The notes beneath the pieces were generated by a model. That model was given only the letters and a program-made list of their open reading frames with translations, did not search any database and was not told the DNA's origin. DNA of 64,000 nucleotides from Sphingobacterium phlebotomi (GTDB lineage Bacteria > Bacteroidota > Bacteroidia > Sphingobacteriales > Sphingobacteriaceae), in the NCBI RefSeq assembly GCF_008180195.1, contig NZ_VTAV01000002.1:248001-312000 (forward strand), written 5' to 3'. Numbering within the stretch: position 1 is the stretch's first letter; each line of letters starts with the position of its first letter. Both the position numbers and the translations under genes were made by a program. Positions 1-8,251 of this stretch are shown here, piece after piece.

Positions 1-659
1 TATCTGGTGAACAAGGTATTTCGGCCGTATCAGCAGCTCCCTTTGGATCGGCTTCCATCTTGACCATTTCGTATGCTTATATTGCGATGATGGGAGGAGA
101 AGGGCTGACGGATGCAACCAAAACAGCGATCTTGAACGCAAATTACATCAAAGCACGTTTAGAAAACCATTATCCTGTACTATATGCAGGAACGAATGGC
201 CGTTGTGCGCATGAAATGATATTGGATTGTCGGGCATTCAAGAGTGTAGGCATCGAAGTGGGTGATATCGCTAAACGTTTAATGGACTATGGTTTCCATG
301 CACCTACGGTATCTTTTCCCGTGGCAGGCACATTGATGGTAGAACCTACCGAATCCGAGTCCAAGGCCGAACTAGATCGTTTTTGCGATGCGTTGGTTGC
401 CATCCGCTCTGAAATTGCTGCTGTAGAAGCAGGTGAGGTTGATCAAAAGGACAATGTATTGAAACATGCCCCACATACAGCAGAGGTTGTTTCTGCCGAT
501 GAATGGAATAGGCCCTATACGCGCCAAACGGCAGCTTATCCACTTCCTTATTTAAAAGCGAATAAGTTCTGGCCATCGGTAGGACGGGTAAATGATTCAC
601 AAGGGGATAGAACATTAATCTGTTCATGTCCGTCTATCGAAGAATACGCGGAAGCGTAA
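1..659 (+). CDS. gcvP: Glycine dehydrogenase (decarboxylating), P protein, C-terminal part
   Basis: This is the 3' end of the PLP-dependent P protein of the glycine cleavage system, which decarboxylates glycine and passes the aminomethyl group to the lipoyl H protein. The frame is open from base 3, reading [18 protein letters not shown] and on without a start, so the gene begins before the window. The visible part is the conserved C-terminal domain: APFGSAS, the [11 protein letters not shown] segment, HYPVLY, then [23 protein letters not shown], all typical of GcvP. About 218 residues are visible of a family length near 950. The stop is followed by a strong intrinsic terminator, so it ends its transcription unit. 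Identification is secure; the start and N-terminal half cannot be judged. Confidence 0.96.
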   Translation, partial: SGEQGISAVSAAPFGSASILTISYAYIAMMGGEGLTDATKTAILNANYIKARLENHYPVLYAGTNGRCAHEMILDCRAFKSVGIEVGDIAKRLMDYGFHAPTVSFPVAGTLMVEPTESESKAELDRFCDALVAIRSEIAAVEAGEVDQKDNVLKHAPHTAEVVSADEWNRPYTRQTAAYPLPYLKANKFWPSVGRVNDSQGDRTLICSCPSIEEYAEA

Positions 660-699
660 AATAGTCTTCCTGCTTGTCGAAAATGAGGAGGTCTGAAGG

Positions 700-735
700 A
701 CTCCTGCGATTTTATAATTGCAGGAGTTTTTTTAT
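700..735 (+). terminator. Intrinsic terminator after gcvP
   Basis: A perfect 8-bp stem, ACTCCTGC (700-707) with GCAGGAGT (720-727), has a 12-nt A/T-rich loop and runs into a T-rich tract. It sits 41 bp after the gcvP stop and before the next start, so it should end gcvP transcription. Confidence 0.9.
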
Positions 736-757
736 TTTAGGGAAAACTTAATCTTTT

Positions 758-1510
758 ATGATGGCGATATCGAGGATAATAGCTTTTGTTGGACTGTTTA
801 TTCTAAGCGGGGGAATAGTTTCTAATGCCCAAGAAACTCTTTTTGAGTTTGGAGAACGGAAGAATTTTAATACCATGATAAACGACGTGCCGGAAGCAGA
901 GACGTTAAAATGGATTGACGTTAATACGACCGATACAACTTGGTATCGCGACGGGGATAAGCTTGTGTGTAAAGGTTTGCCGATTGGTGTGGTGCGCTCG
1001 GAAAAGATGTATCAAAATTTTATTATGCATGTAGAGTGGCGTCACATGGAGAAAGGAGGAAACTCAGGAATCTTTGTGTGGTGTGATGCACAACCGGAGG
1101 AACATAATAGGCTACCAAGCGGGGTAGAGGTACAGATGTTGGAGCTGGATTGGGTAAATCAGCATAAGCGTAATGGGGAAACGCCACCCATTGCTTACGT
1201 ACACGGTGAACTTTTCGGGGCAGGAAAAGTGACTACCGTGCCGGATAACCCCAGAGGAGTGCGGAGTAAATCGATTGAGAACAGGTGTTTGGGTGTTGGT
1301 GAATGGAACAAATATACTGTAGTTTGTGTTGACGGAACTATTAAACTCGCTGTTAACGGGAAATTTGTAAACGGTATACGTGAATCGTCTAAAAGAAAGG
1401 GATATTTATGCCTCGAATCGGAAGGAGCTCAAATAGCGTTCAGGAATCTACAGATTATCGAATTGGACAATGGATACATCCTGCCAGAGCACATCGTAGA
1501 GGAGCTTTAG
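758..1510 (+). CDS. DUF1080 / 3-keto-disaccharide hydrolase family exported protein
   Basis: A 250-residue secreted protein. The first ~25 residues (hydrophobic core followed by SNAQ) form a signal peptide, probably cleaved by signal peptidase I. The rest fits the DUF1080 concanavalin-like fold, now named 3-keto-disaccharide hydrolase: the opening [11 protein letters not shown] segment, [12 protein letters not shown], then [21 protein letters not shown] and [10 protein letters not shown], and a C-terminal [19 protein letters not shown] strand. These are the family's most recognisable stretches. Family members are usually periplasmic or surface enzymes of carbohydrate metabolism in Bacteroidota. 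ATG codons at 758 and 761 are both possible starts. The substrate cannot be predicted from this context, since the neighbours are not sugar genes. Confidence 0.87.
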   Translation: MMAISRIIAFVGLFILSGGIVSNAQETLFEFGERKNFNTMINDVPEAETLKWIDVNTTDTTWYRDGDKLVCKGLPIGVVRSEKMYQNFIMHVEWRHMEKGGNSGIFVWCDAQPEEHNRLPSGVEVQMLELDWVNQHKRNGETPPIAYVHGELFGAGKVTTVPDNPRGVRSKSIENRCLGVGEWNKYTVVCVDGTIKLAVNGKFVNGIRESSKRKGYLCLESEGAQIAFRNLQIIELDNGYILPEHIVEEL

Positions 1511-1584
1511 GAATTGGAGCATTTATTGCTTTGTAGTGATGTATAATGTAGGAGGCTCAGGTCACTAAAATATATTGATAAATA

Positions 1585-2406
1585 ATGAAGAACATCTATA
1601 TCTTTCTATTTGGCTGCGCCATTTTGCTGTCGTCCTGTGGCGGAGGGAAATATGCGGCGACGGAAAAAATTTATAATGAGAAGGCAAAGGAATTTGCGGA
1701 ATTATATAAAGAAGCACCCGTAACGGGCCAATTGGAAAAGGTTAGTGTTCGGGAAAAGGAATGGATAGCTTCGGTTAATTTCGGTGTTCGAAAACCGAAT
1801 TATGTTGTTCTTCACCATACAGCACAAAATTCTACAGAACAAACCGTCAGAACGTTCCATAATCAAACGGTAGGTGTCAGTTCTCATTATGTGATTGGGC
1901 GCGACGGAAAAGTTATACAGATGGTGAATGATTTATATCGGGGGCATCATGCTGGTATAAGCAGATGGGGAAATGATACAGACCTCAACTCGTCATCTAT
2001 TGGTATAGAGTTGGATAATAACGGAACGACAGATCCTTGGCCGGATGTTCAAATTAACGCCTTGATTAGTTTATTGCATTATCTGAAAGAAACATACAAA
2101 ATTCCGCAGGCAAATTTTATTGGACACATGGATGTTTCGCCCGGTAGGAAGATAGATCCCTCTCGTTTTCCATGGAAAAAATTGGCAGATCAAGGATTTG
2201 GATTCTGGTATGACGATCATCTGGAAACGCCACCGGAAGGTTTTGACCCTAAATTAGCGTTACGGATTATCGGATATAATATAACAAATTTAGACGCTGC
2301 TATTAAAGCATTTAAGGTTCATTATATTCAAGAAGAGACGACTACTGCGGTTTTAAATGCAGAAGAATTGAAAATTCTGTATTCTATTTTTAAAAAATAC
2401 CTCTAA
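1585..2406 (+). CDS. N-acetylmuramoyl-L-alanine amidase lipoprotein (Amidase_2)
   Basis: A 273-residue lipoprotein predicted to cleave the amide bond between MurNAc and the stem peptide. The N terminus is a lipoprotein signal with lipobox LLSSC, followed by GGGK. The Amidase_2/AmpD-like zinc domain is clear: YVVLHHTAQNS holds the first metal histidine, SSHYVIGRDGKVIQMV and GRHHAG-like YRGHHAG follow, then SIGIELDNNG with the structural Glu, and FIGHMDVSPGRKIDPSRFPW gives the second histidine and the Asp ligand. The C-terminal ~70 residues resemble the helical extension seen in Bacteroidota members. It follows the DUF1080 gene by 74 bp in the same direction and converges on the gene at 2419. 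A role in cell-wall turnover or recycling is inferred from the family. Confidence 0.9.
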   Translation: MKNIYIFLFGCAILLSSCGGGKYAATEKIYNEKAKEFAELYKEAPVTGQLEKVSVREKEWIASVNFGVRKPNYVVLHHTAQNSTEQTVRTFHNQTVGVSSHYVIGRDGKVIQMVNDLYRGHHAGISRWGNDTDLNSSSIGIELDNNGTTDPWPDVQINALISLLHYLKETYKIPQANFIGHMDVSPGRKIDPSRFPWKKLADQGFGFWYDDHLETPPEGFDPKLALRIIGYNITNLDAAIKAFKVHYIQEETTTAVLNAEELKILYSIFKKYL

Positions 2407-2418
2407 TACTTTCACGAG

Positions 2419-3732
2419 CTATACGGTTTTCACAAATTTCTCATCGTAGTTCTCAATATCGATAATGTATTTGTTCTGCACCAAGAAGTCAAATAGCGGT
2501 TTGGCTTCTTCGGCTACGGGCATGTTCTGGGTCGTGATAATTTCATTTGTGTTCTTATCCAGGTAAGGATAAGCATATATTTTCACATCCTTACTGAACA
2601 TGCCGGATATGTATGAAAGTAGCTCGTTCGTGTACAAATCCTTATTGTAATTGTCGGTATTGAAGATATTTTTCAAGTTGGACGTATTGGTCGCAATACC
2701 GACATGCTTAGGCTTGAATGTTTGGATAAATTCAGCCAAATGATTGTTGCGTCGGAAATTGGAGACCATAATGTTGTTGCCTGTCGAGCAGAGGTATTCG
2801 GCACGCTCTGCGAAATATCGGAGGTCTTCATTCGTGATTCGGTTTTCCTCATCAAGCACGTTGCCCATCAATACCTCGATTAAAACGACCGTATCTTCTG
2901 CTGTTCCTCTTGTATTTTTTTTGAACTGTTCCACCGCAAGATTGAAGAGGTCAAAGTTCGGGTTTGATTTCTGGCGGTACTTGGTACGTAGAATGATGAT
3001 GTTCTTTTTATACAGGTAATCTTTGATCTGTGCAGCATGCGCATCGGGCCTGAAAATGGCGGCTTGTGCAAAACCCTTGGCAATGAGATAAAGATTGAGC
3101 AATCTTTCGTTAGCATGTTCAAAAACAGGTCCGGAAACCTTAACGAGGTCAATTTCTACCGATCCGATAGAAAGGTTATCCACCAATGATTCAATCATCG
3201 TTTGTGGATCCTCCGCATAGTAATACGCTGCAAAAATGAGATTGACACCTAAGATACCCAGCACTTTGGTCTGTAGACGTGAATCACTGTCCAACAGACG
3301 TATGTGAATAATGATATCGTTGACCGGACCACCTACCTCATGTTGAAAACGTATGCCGATCCACCCATGTGGATCGTTGGTTTTGGTGAAATTGAGTGTG
3401 GTAACCGTATCGGCAAAAGCAAAGAATTTTTTTGATTTGTACTTTTCGCCTTGCAGGCGTTCCGTCAGTAAATCAAACTCGTGTGTCAGCATCTTCCTTA
3501 AACGGGTACGACTCACATAACGACCGGATTCCTCCACGCCGTATATGGCATCACTAAATGCCATGTCGTAAGCCGACATTGTTTTTGCAATGGTTCCCGA
3601 AGCGGCTCCGGCGCCAAAAAAGTTGCGGGCGACTTCCTGCCCTGCACCGATTTCAGCAAAGGTGCCATAAATATCGGGATTGAGGTTAATTTTTAATGCT
3701 TTTCGCTTGGTTTCAAAAATCTCTCTTGCCAT
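2419..3732 (-). CDS. Conserved Bacteroidota protein of unknown function
   Basis: A 437-residue cytoplasmic protein with no signal peptide or membrane segment. The N terminus (MAREIFETKRKALKIN, then IYGTFAEIGAGQEVARNFF and SGTIAKTMSAYDM) is a signature I recognise from a protein conserved across Bacteroidota, where it carries inconsistent automatic names, some of them wrong (for example nicotinate-nucleotide adenylyltransferase). I see no nucleotidyltransferase HxGH motif or P-loop to support an enzyme name. It is acidic and looks like a soluble multi-domain protein. It is transcribed alone, converging on the amidase with 12 bp between stops. Function is unknown; the strength of conservation recalled suggests a housekeeping role, but that is inference. 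Confidence 0.8.
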   Translation of the reverse strand: MAREIFETKRKALKINLNPDIYGTFAEIGAGQEVARNFFGAGAASGTIAKTMSAYDMAFSDAIYGVEESGRYVSRTRLRKMLTHEFDLLTERLQGEKYKSKKFFAFADTVTTLNFTKTNDPHGWIGIRFQHEVGGPVNDIIIHIRLLDSDSRLQTKVLGILGVNLIFAAYYYAEDPQTMIESLVDNLSIGSVEIDLVKVSGPVFEHANERLLNLYLIAKGFAQAAIFRPDAHAAQIKDYLYKKNIIILRTKYRQKSNPNFDLFNLAVEQFKKNTRGTAEDTVVLIEVLMGNVLDEENRITNEDLRYFAERAEYLCSTGNNIMVSNFRRNNHLAEFIQTFKPKHVGIATNTSNLKNIFNTDNYNKDLYTNELLSYISGMFSKDVKIYAYPYLDKNTNEIITTQNMPVAEEAKPLFDFLVQNKYIIDIENYDEKFVKTV

Positions 3733-3774
3733 ATTGCAAAGGTATAAAAATCTTGAAGATTATTCGGTTTAGAA

Positions 3775-3823
3775 GCTTGTTTTAAAAATAAAATTGGGTT
3801 TTGCTAAAGCAAACCCAATTTTT
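3775..3823 (-). terminator. Intrinsic terminator of the phosphohexomutase-Nudix unit
   Basis: A 12-bp inverted repeat, AAAATTGGGTTT (3790-3801) and AAACCCAATTTT (3811-3822), overlaps the Nudix stop codon. On the minus strand it is followed by a T-rich run, as expected of a Rho-independent terminator. Confidence 0.85.
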
Positions 3824-4346
3824 GAAAAGAGTAAAATAGTGCAGAAGCGTGCAATGCCTGGCCTATCTTATTATCAAAGAGAAACCGTTTAGCCTCTTCT
3901 ATTCCCATAATCACAACTTCGATATCTTCCGAGCTATCCAACTGTTGCTCCTGAATTTTCTTTCCTCCTTTCAATACGTACGTATGGGTCAAATTTCCAC
4001 TCGTTGCCGGATTGGCGTATAATTCGCAAATATATTCGATGGAGTTAAAAGTATAGCCTGTTTCTTCCAGAAGTTCGCGGCGTGCTGCCTCTTCGGGTTC
4101 TTCGCCTTCGTCGACTACGCCGGCAGGTAGCTCTACTAAGATCTTGCTGGCCCCATGTCTATACTGTCTGACAAAGAGTAGCTGATTGTCTTCCGTAAAG
4201 GCTACCATATTGACCCAAGTGGGGTATTCCAAGACATAATACTCGTCTTTAATATTCCCGTTTGGGAGTTGCAGTTTATCAACACGCAAAGTTGCCCAAG
4301 GGCGCTGGATAATATACTTTGAATCTAATAAAGTCCACTTCTCCAT
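3804..4346 (-). CDS. Nudix hydrolase, ADP-ribose pyrophosphatase-like
   Basis: A 180-residue Nudix enzyme, predicted to hydrolyse a nucleoside diphosphate linked to another moiety. ADP-ribose is the usual substrate of this length class. The complete Nudix box is present at about residues 73-95: G, five residues, E, seven residues, then RELLEETGY, with the preceding VELPAGVVDEGEE and the upstream FVRQYRHG segment that is typical of ADP-ribose pyrophosphatases. The start is 2 bp after the stop of the upstream phosphohexomutase gene, so the two are probably co-transcribed and translationally linked. It ends in a terminator overlapping its own stop. Substrate choice is family-level inference. Confidence 0.88.
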   Translation of the reverse strand: MEKWTLLDSKYIIQRPWATLRVDKLQLPNGNIKDEYYVLEYPTWVNMVAFTEDNQLLFVRQYRHGASKILVELPAGVVDEGEEPEEAARRELLEETGYTFNSIEYICELYANPATSGNLTHTYVLKGGKKIQEQQLDSSEDIEVVIMGIEEAKRFLFDNKIGQALHASALFYSFQKLGLL

Positions 4347-4348
4347 GA

Positions 4349-6085
4349 TCAGTCTTTCACGATGTCGGCCATAATGCGTTTTACTTTATCTTCCAGTTTT
4401 GCTAGTACTTGCTCGTAGGCATCCCTGGAATCGAGATTCTCTTTTACCGAGCAATAGAACTTAATTTTAGGTTCAGTACCCGATGGTCTGGCAGAAATTA
4501 CGTCGCCGGCGGTAGTGATGAATTGAAGTACATCTGATTTCGGCAAATCTATGGTTGTTTTCGTCCCATCTGCCAATGCATGTGCGACGCCAGTGGAATA
4601 ATCACGGATTTCTTTAACCTTTATTCCACCTAATGATTGTGGAGGGTTAGCACGTAAATCCGCCATCATCTGTTTGATTTCGTCGGCACCTGCTTTTCCT
4701 TTCTTGGTAAGCGAGATCAGTTTTTCTTGATAGAAGCCATAGTTTTCGTAAAGCTCCAATAATACATCGAAGACCGTTTTTCCCTGCGTTTTAAAATATG
4801 CAGCCATCTCCGCAATAAAGGCACAGGCATTTACTGCATCTTTGTCTCGAACTAAATCGCCAACTAGGAAACCATAACTTTCTTCGCCGCCAACCAGATA
4901 GTTTTCTTTTCCCTCCAGTTTCGTCATAACTTCGCCAATGAATTTAAAGCCGGTCAGCGTTTCATAATGCTTCACACCGAAGCTATTGCCAATGTCGGTC
5001 ATGAGATTGGATGTTACGATGGTTTTCACGATAAAATCGTTGTCGCCTAATTCGCCCTTTGCTTTTTTAGACGATAGCACGTAATAGATAAGTAAGCTAC
5101 CAATCTGATTCCCGTTTAATAACTGCATCTCACCTTTGTGGTTCTTCACCGCTAAGCCAACACGATCTGCATCAGGGTCGGTCGCCATGACGACATCGGC
5201 GTCTAATGCCTGCCCCTTTTGTTTTGCCATCGTCATAGCCTCTTCCTCTTCGGGGTTCGGATAGATGACTGTCGGAAAGTTTCCGTCCGATTTGATTTGT
5301 TCTTCTACGACCTGCACATTCGTAAAACCCCATGCAGAAAGCATCTTAGGCACGATTATGCCTGTCCCGTGAATAGGGGAGAAGACTATTTTTAGATCTT
5401 TTTGAGCGGATACCGCTTCCGGGTGTATACTTAGTTTTTTATTCTCGTCGATATACAGCTTATCAAAATCTTCATCCACGAGGGTAATATTATGATGATC
5501 ACGTTCAAATTTAATGTCGTTCACGGATTGTATGGCGTTGACCTCATGGATTACATTTTTATCATGCGGTGCCACCAGTTGTCCACCATCGTTCCAGTAG
5601 GCCTTGTATCCGTTGTACTCCTTTGGATTGTGTGAAGCGGTCAACATAACACCACCTTGACATCCAAAATGCCGAACAGCAAAGGAAAGCATAGGGGTAG
5701 GGCGAAGCTCTTTAAATAGGTATACATGAATACCGTTTGCCGAGAAAACATCTGCTACCAAATGACCCAATTGTTGCGAATTATTTCTACAGTCGTAACT
5801 TACCGCCACTTTGATTACCTGGTTTGGAAATTGTTTTTTTAAATAATTTGCTAAACCTTGTGTGGCTTTCCCAATCGTATATTTATTGATTCGGTTTGAC
5901 CCAACGCCCATAATACCGCGTAAACCTCCTGTTCCGAACTCTAGCTCTTTGTAAAAAGCATCTATTAATTCTGTTTCTTCGTTGTTGTCCACAAGTTTCT
6001 GTACCTGCGCAACAGTATCACTATCATATTCTGCGCCAAGCCATTGCTGAATACGATTTCCTGTTTCGATGTCTATATTGTTCAT
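4349..6085 (-). CDS. Phosphohexomutase (phosphoglucomutase/phosphomannomutase)
   Basis: A 578-residue alpha-D-phosphohexomutase that interconverts hexose 1- and 6-phosphates. All four catalytic loops are visible: the phosphoserine loop TASHNPKEYNGYK (about residues 148-160), the metal-binding DPDADRVG, the sugar-binding GGEESYGF, and the phosphate-binding RPSGTEPKIKFY near the C terminus. Length and the FGTGGLRG motif near residue 50 place it in the long phosphoglucomutase/phosphopentomutase-type branch common in Bacteroidota, rather than the shorter GlmM branch. It is the first gene of a two-gene unit with the Nudix hydrolase. The exact sugar (glucose or mannose) cannot be decided from sequence. 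Confidence 0.93.
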   Translation of the reverse strand: MNNIDIETGNRIQQWLGAEYDSDTVAQVQKLVDNNEETELIDAFYKELEFGTGGLRGIMGVGSNRINKYTIGKATQGLANYLKKQFPNQVIKVAVSYDCRNNSQQLGHLVADVFSANGIHVYLFKELRPTPMLSFAVRHFGCQGGVMLTASHNPKEYNGYKAYWNDGGQLVAPHDKNVIHEVNAIQSVNDIKFERDHHNITLVDEDFDKLYIDENKKLSIHPEAVSAQKDLKIVFSPIHGTGIIVPKMLSAWGFTNVQVVEEQIKSDGNFPTVIYPNPEEEEAMTMAKQKGQALDADVVMATDPDADRVGLAVKNHKGEMQLLNGNQIGSLLIYYVLSSKKAKGELGDNDFIVKTIVTSNLMTDIGNSFGVKHYETLTGFKFIGEVMTKLEGKENYLVGGEESYGFLVGDLVRDKDAVNACAFIAEMAAYFKTQGKTVFDVLLELYENYGFYQEKLISLTKKGKAGADEIKQMMADLRANPPQSLGGIKVKEIRDYSTGVAHALADGTKTTIDLPKSDVLQFITTAGDVISARPSGTEPKIKFYCSVKENLDSRDAYEQVLAKLEDKVKRIMADIVKD

Positions 6086-6133
6086 ATGGTAAAATTATCT
6101 AAAATTTAAGTTCGTTTGGTTTAAAAATCATTT

Positions 6134-6763
6134 TTATGCATCACAACCGCCATAAGCACGATCAAGTACAAATACATACCATTTATCCTGATATTTTTTA
6201 ACGTGGAAAATCAGACTTTCGTCTTTGGTTAAGATAACACGAAAGGTGTCTTTTTCCAATTGTTTTATTTCCGCGAGTTCGTCGTCGCTGATGCCATTAA
6301 ACTCATGGTCAAAGGTTGCTATCGTTGTTAGCTGATTTGCCTGAGAAGTCGTATCACAGAAAAAACCCAACTTATCCCATTTTTCTTCTCCACAATCGAA
6401 AATAGGAAGTTTCTCAAATGTGAGGGCATAGTCATTCTCGAAAGCAGCATACGGGAAATATTCGGGTATCGGTCTGCTGAAATTGATGCTATCGATTCTT
6501 TCATAAGTATCGGCCGCTCCCGGACGATAAATCACGTATAAGCCCAAATCAGCGTTTATGAGGGCATTCGCTTTTTCATTATCCTGACTGAGATATGCTC
6601 TCGTAAAACGGGTGATGACTTCACTAATCCCTTGTGTATCCTCTGGAAACACAGCCGTCGGCGTATTAATAGAATCTTTCGTCTCTTCGGTTTTTTTGTT
6701 GGAAGAGGTACAGGAAGCCATTAAAATGACATAACAGCATATAAAAATAGAAATGTTCTTCAT
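6134..6763 (-). CDS. Hypothetical lipoprotein
   Basis: A 209-residue lipoprotein starting at MKNISIFICCYVILMASC; this ATG gives a clean lipoprotein signal with lipobox LMASC, so I prefer it to an ATG 24 bp upstream. The mature part begins with a Lys/Glu/Thr linker and then reads as a small alpha/beta domain with ITRFTRAYLSQDNEKANALI, which recalls NTF2-like/SnoaL folds, but no catalytic signature is visible. Two Cys pairs (FDCGEEKW and FFCDT; a final GGCDA) could form disulfides. It lies upstream of the phosphohexomutase gene on the same strand, 48 bp away. Function unknown. Confidence 0.72.
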   Translation of the reverse strand: MKNISIFICCYVILMASCTSSNKKTEETKDSINTPTAVFPEDTQGISEVITRFTRAYLSQDNEKANALINADLGLYVIYRPGAADTYERIDSINFSRPIPEYFPYAAFENDYALTFEKLPIFDCGEEKWDKLGFFCDTTSQANQLTTIATFDHEFNGISDDELAEIKQLEKDTFRVILTKDESLIFHVKKYQDKWYVFVLDRAYGGCDA

Positions 6764-6809
6764 TGTTATATTTTGTTTGTTAAGCATAGAACATCTACAG
6801 AAGATGTTT

Positions 6810-7577
6810 CTATATAGATTTAGTGAGATTCTCGATGATAGTTTTTAATATATGCCGTGTTGAAGGTTTCCACCATTGTGTTAACATTTGCTGTACCACT
6901 TCCGTTTTGTTTTCGTTGAGTTGTTGAAGCAGATTTTTGCGCATATTCAATTTTGTTGTTCCCCAAGCTTGGCGTTCGAATTGTGTCCATGATTTTGCTT
7001 TTCGAGCAGCTGCGGTATGGATGCGGTCGGCCGAAACAACCTCATCGATAAGACCGCTTTGTAACCCCTCTGCAGGAGAGAGAAGTTTTCCATCTAAAAG
7101 ATATCGATAAGCCTGGGCTTGCCCTAACCATAGACTATAGAGGTCGAAGATGCTTGGGGGTGCAATCAGGCCGACCGGAACTTCATTTAACCCGATAATA
7201 AACTCTCCTTCTGCCATAATACGATAATCACAACAGATGGCCAGAACACATCCTCCGGCAGGTGCATGCCCTGTAACAGAAGCAATGGCTGGTTTAGGGA
7301 AAGAGGCAAGCGTATATAGGAGATCGATAAACGTTTCCCACAGGCTTTTTATCTGCTCTTCATTGTATTCGTACAGGGTGATGAGATCAAGTCCTGCAGA
7401 AAAGAACCCTTCTTTGCCGTGTAGAATAATGGCTTCCACAGCAGGATCTTCTTTTGCACGTCTCAATTCACTTGTTAGTTCCTGCATCATTTCTAAATGC
7501 ATAGCGTTGGATTTCCCTCGGTCAAGCCCCAAGTAAGTGATATGTTCGTTTGTCTGTGCCTTGATGAATTCGCCCAT
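6810..7577 (-). CDS. Enoyl-CoA hydratase/isomerase family protein
   Basis: A 255-residue crotonase-fold protein. I start it at MGEFIKAQTNEH because the 25 upstream in-frame residues are a hydrophobic stretch not expected in this family, and because this start lies in a normal spacing to the divergent exbD gene. Crotonase features include VEAIILHGKEGFFSAGLDL (the oxyanion-hole AGxD segment), PKPAIASVTGHAPAGGCVLAICCDYRIMAEGEF and the C-terminal QSGLIDEVV. The usual catalytic Glu pair of true hydratases is not both evident: around NEVPVGLIAPPSIFDLY one Glu is present. It may therefore be an isomerase or a different crotonase activity. It probably acts in fatty-acid or aromatic acyl-CoA metabolism. 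Confidence 0.85.
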   Translation of the reverse strand: MGEFIKAQTNEHITYLGLDRGKSNAMHLEMMQELTSELRRAKEDPAVEAIILHGKEGFFSAGLDLITLYEYNEEQIKSLWETFIDLLYTLASFPKPAIASVTGHAPAGGCVLAICCDYRIMAEGEFIIGLNEVPVGLIAPPSIFDLYSLWLGQAQAYRYLLDGKLLSPAEGLQSGLIDEVVSADRIHTAAARKAKSWTQFERQAWGTTKLNMRKNLLQQLNENKTEVVQQMLTQWWKPSTRHILKTIIENLTKSI

Positions 7578-7670
7578 AATATTCTTTTGTGCTATTTTAT
7601 GGAAAAATAAGCAAAAAACCATCAATATTATAAATAAATAACCAAGTCTCACTTTTTAAAATAATACATT

Positions 7671-8195
7671 ATGGCAGAATTAACGAACAATCAAAAAGTA
7701 GAAGGCAAGAAAGAACGTAGGAGTATTCGAAACAGACCCATGCCTAAAGTAGATTTGACAGCAATGGTTGACTTAGCGTTCCTCTTGATTACCTTTTTTA
7801 TGCTCACTACCTCCCTGAATACACCCAATCAACTGGATATCGCCATGCCGGATAAAGGCCCTATAACGGAACCGATTTTGCTGAGTGAAGATCGGGTGTT
7901 GAATCTTCTTTTAGGAGAGGGCAACGAACTGACGTACTATCGCGGCACTGCGGAATCACCTATAAGTAGCGCGAAAAAGGTGGCGTACGGAAAGTTGGGG
8001 TTGGGGGAGCTACTGGTGAAGATGGCTGTTGAAGTAAAACAAGCTACAAATGGTAAGGATATTATTGTGTTAATTAAGCCGGGTGACGGATCGATAGCGC
8101 GAAATCTTGTGGACGCAGTTGATGCGGTACAACGTGCAGCAATTGGTCGCTATATGATCACGAAGATTAATGATGTTGAAAAAAGGATGATGTAA
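7671..8195 (+). CDS. ExbD/TolR family biopolymer transport protein
   Basis: A 174-residue single-pass inner-membrane protein of the ExbD/TolR family, which with ExbB uses proton flow to energise TonB. The cytoplasmic N terminus is basic and is followed by MPKVDLTAMVDLAFLLITFFMLTTSL, with the essential transmembrane Asp in the VDLAFLL stretch. The periplasmic part holds LDIAMPDKG and an IVLIKPG strand. No exbB or tonB is adjacent: the divergent neighbour is a crotonase and the downstream gene is convergent, so it stands alone. Bacteroidota often carry several exbD copies next to an exbB elsewhere, and this one may be an extra subunit. Confidence 0.9.
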   Translation: MAELTNNQKVEGKKERRSIRNRPMPKVDLTAMVDLAFLLITFFMLTTSLNTPNQLDIAMPDKGPITEPILLSEDRVLNLLLGEGNELTYYRGTAESPISSAKKVAYGKLGLGELLVKMAVEVKQATNGKDIIVLIKPGDGSIARNLVDAVDAVQRAAIGRYMITKINDVEKRMM

Positions 8196-8202
8196 CCCTA
8201 AT

Positions 8203-8236
8203 GATCTGCAATAAGTATATTTCCTTATTGCAGATC
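8203..8236. terminator. Bidirectional hairpin between convergent genes
   Basis: A perfect 13-bp inverted repeat, GATCTGCAATAAG (8203-8215) with CTTATTGCAGATC (8224-8236), lies between the exbD stop and the convergent plug-domain gene. It lacks a long T tract, but position and stem strength suit a bidirectional terminator. Confidence 0.65.
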
Positions 8237-8251
8237 GTTATAATGCTGTTC

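Noticed and set aside
2419..3732. Naming the 437-residue protein nicotinate-nucleotide adenylyltransferase or TonB receptor
   Set aside because: No nucleotidyltransferase motif, signal peptide or barrel is visible; such names look like propagated misannotation.
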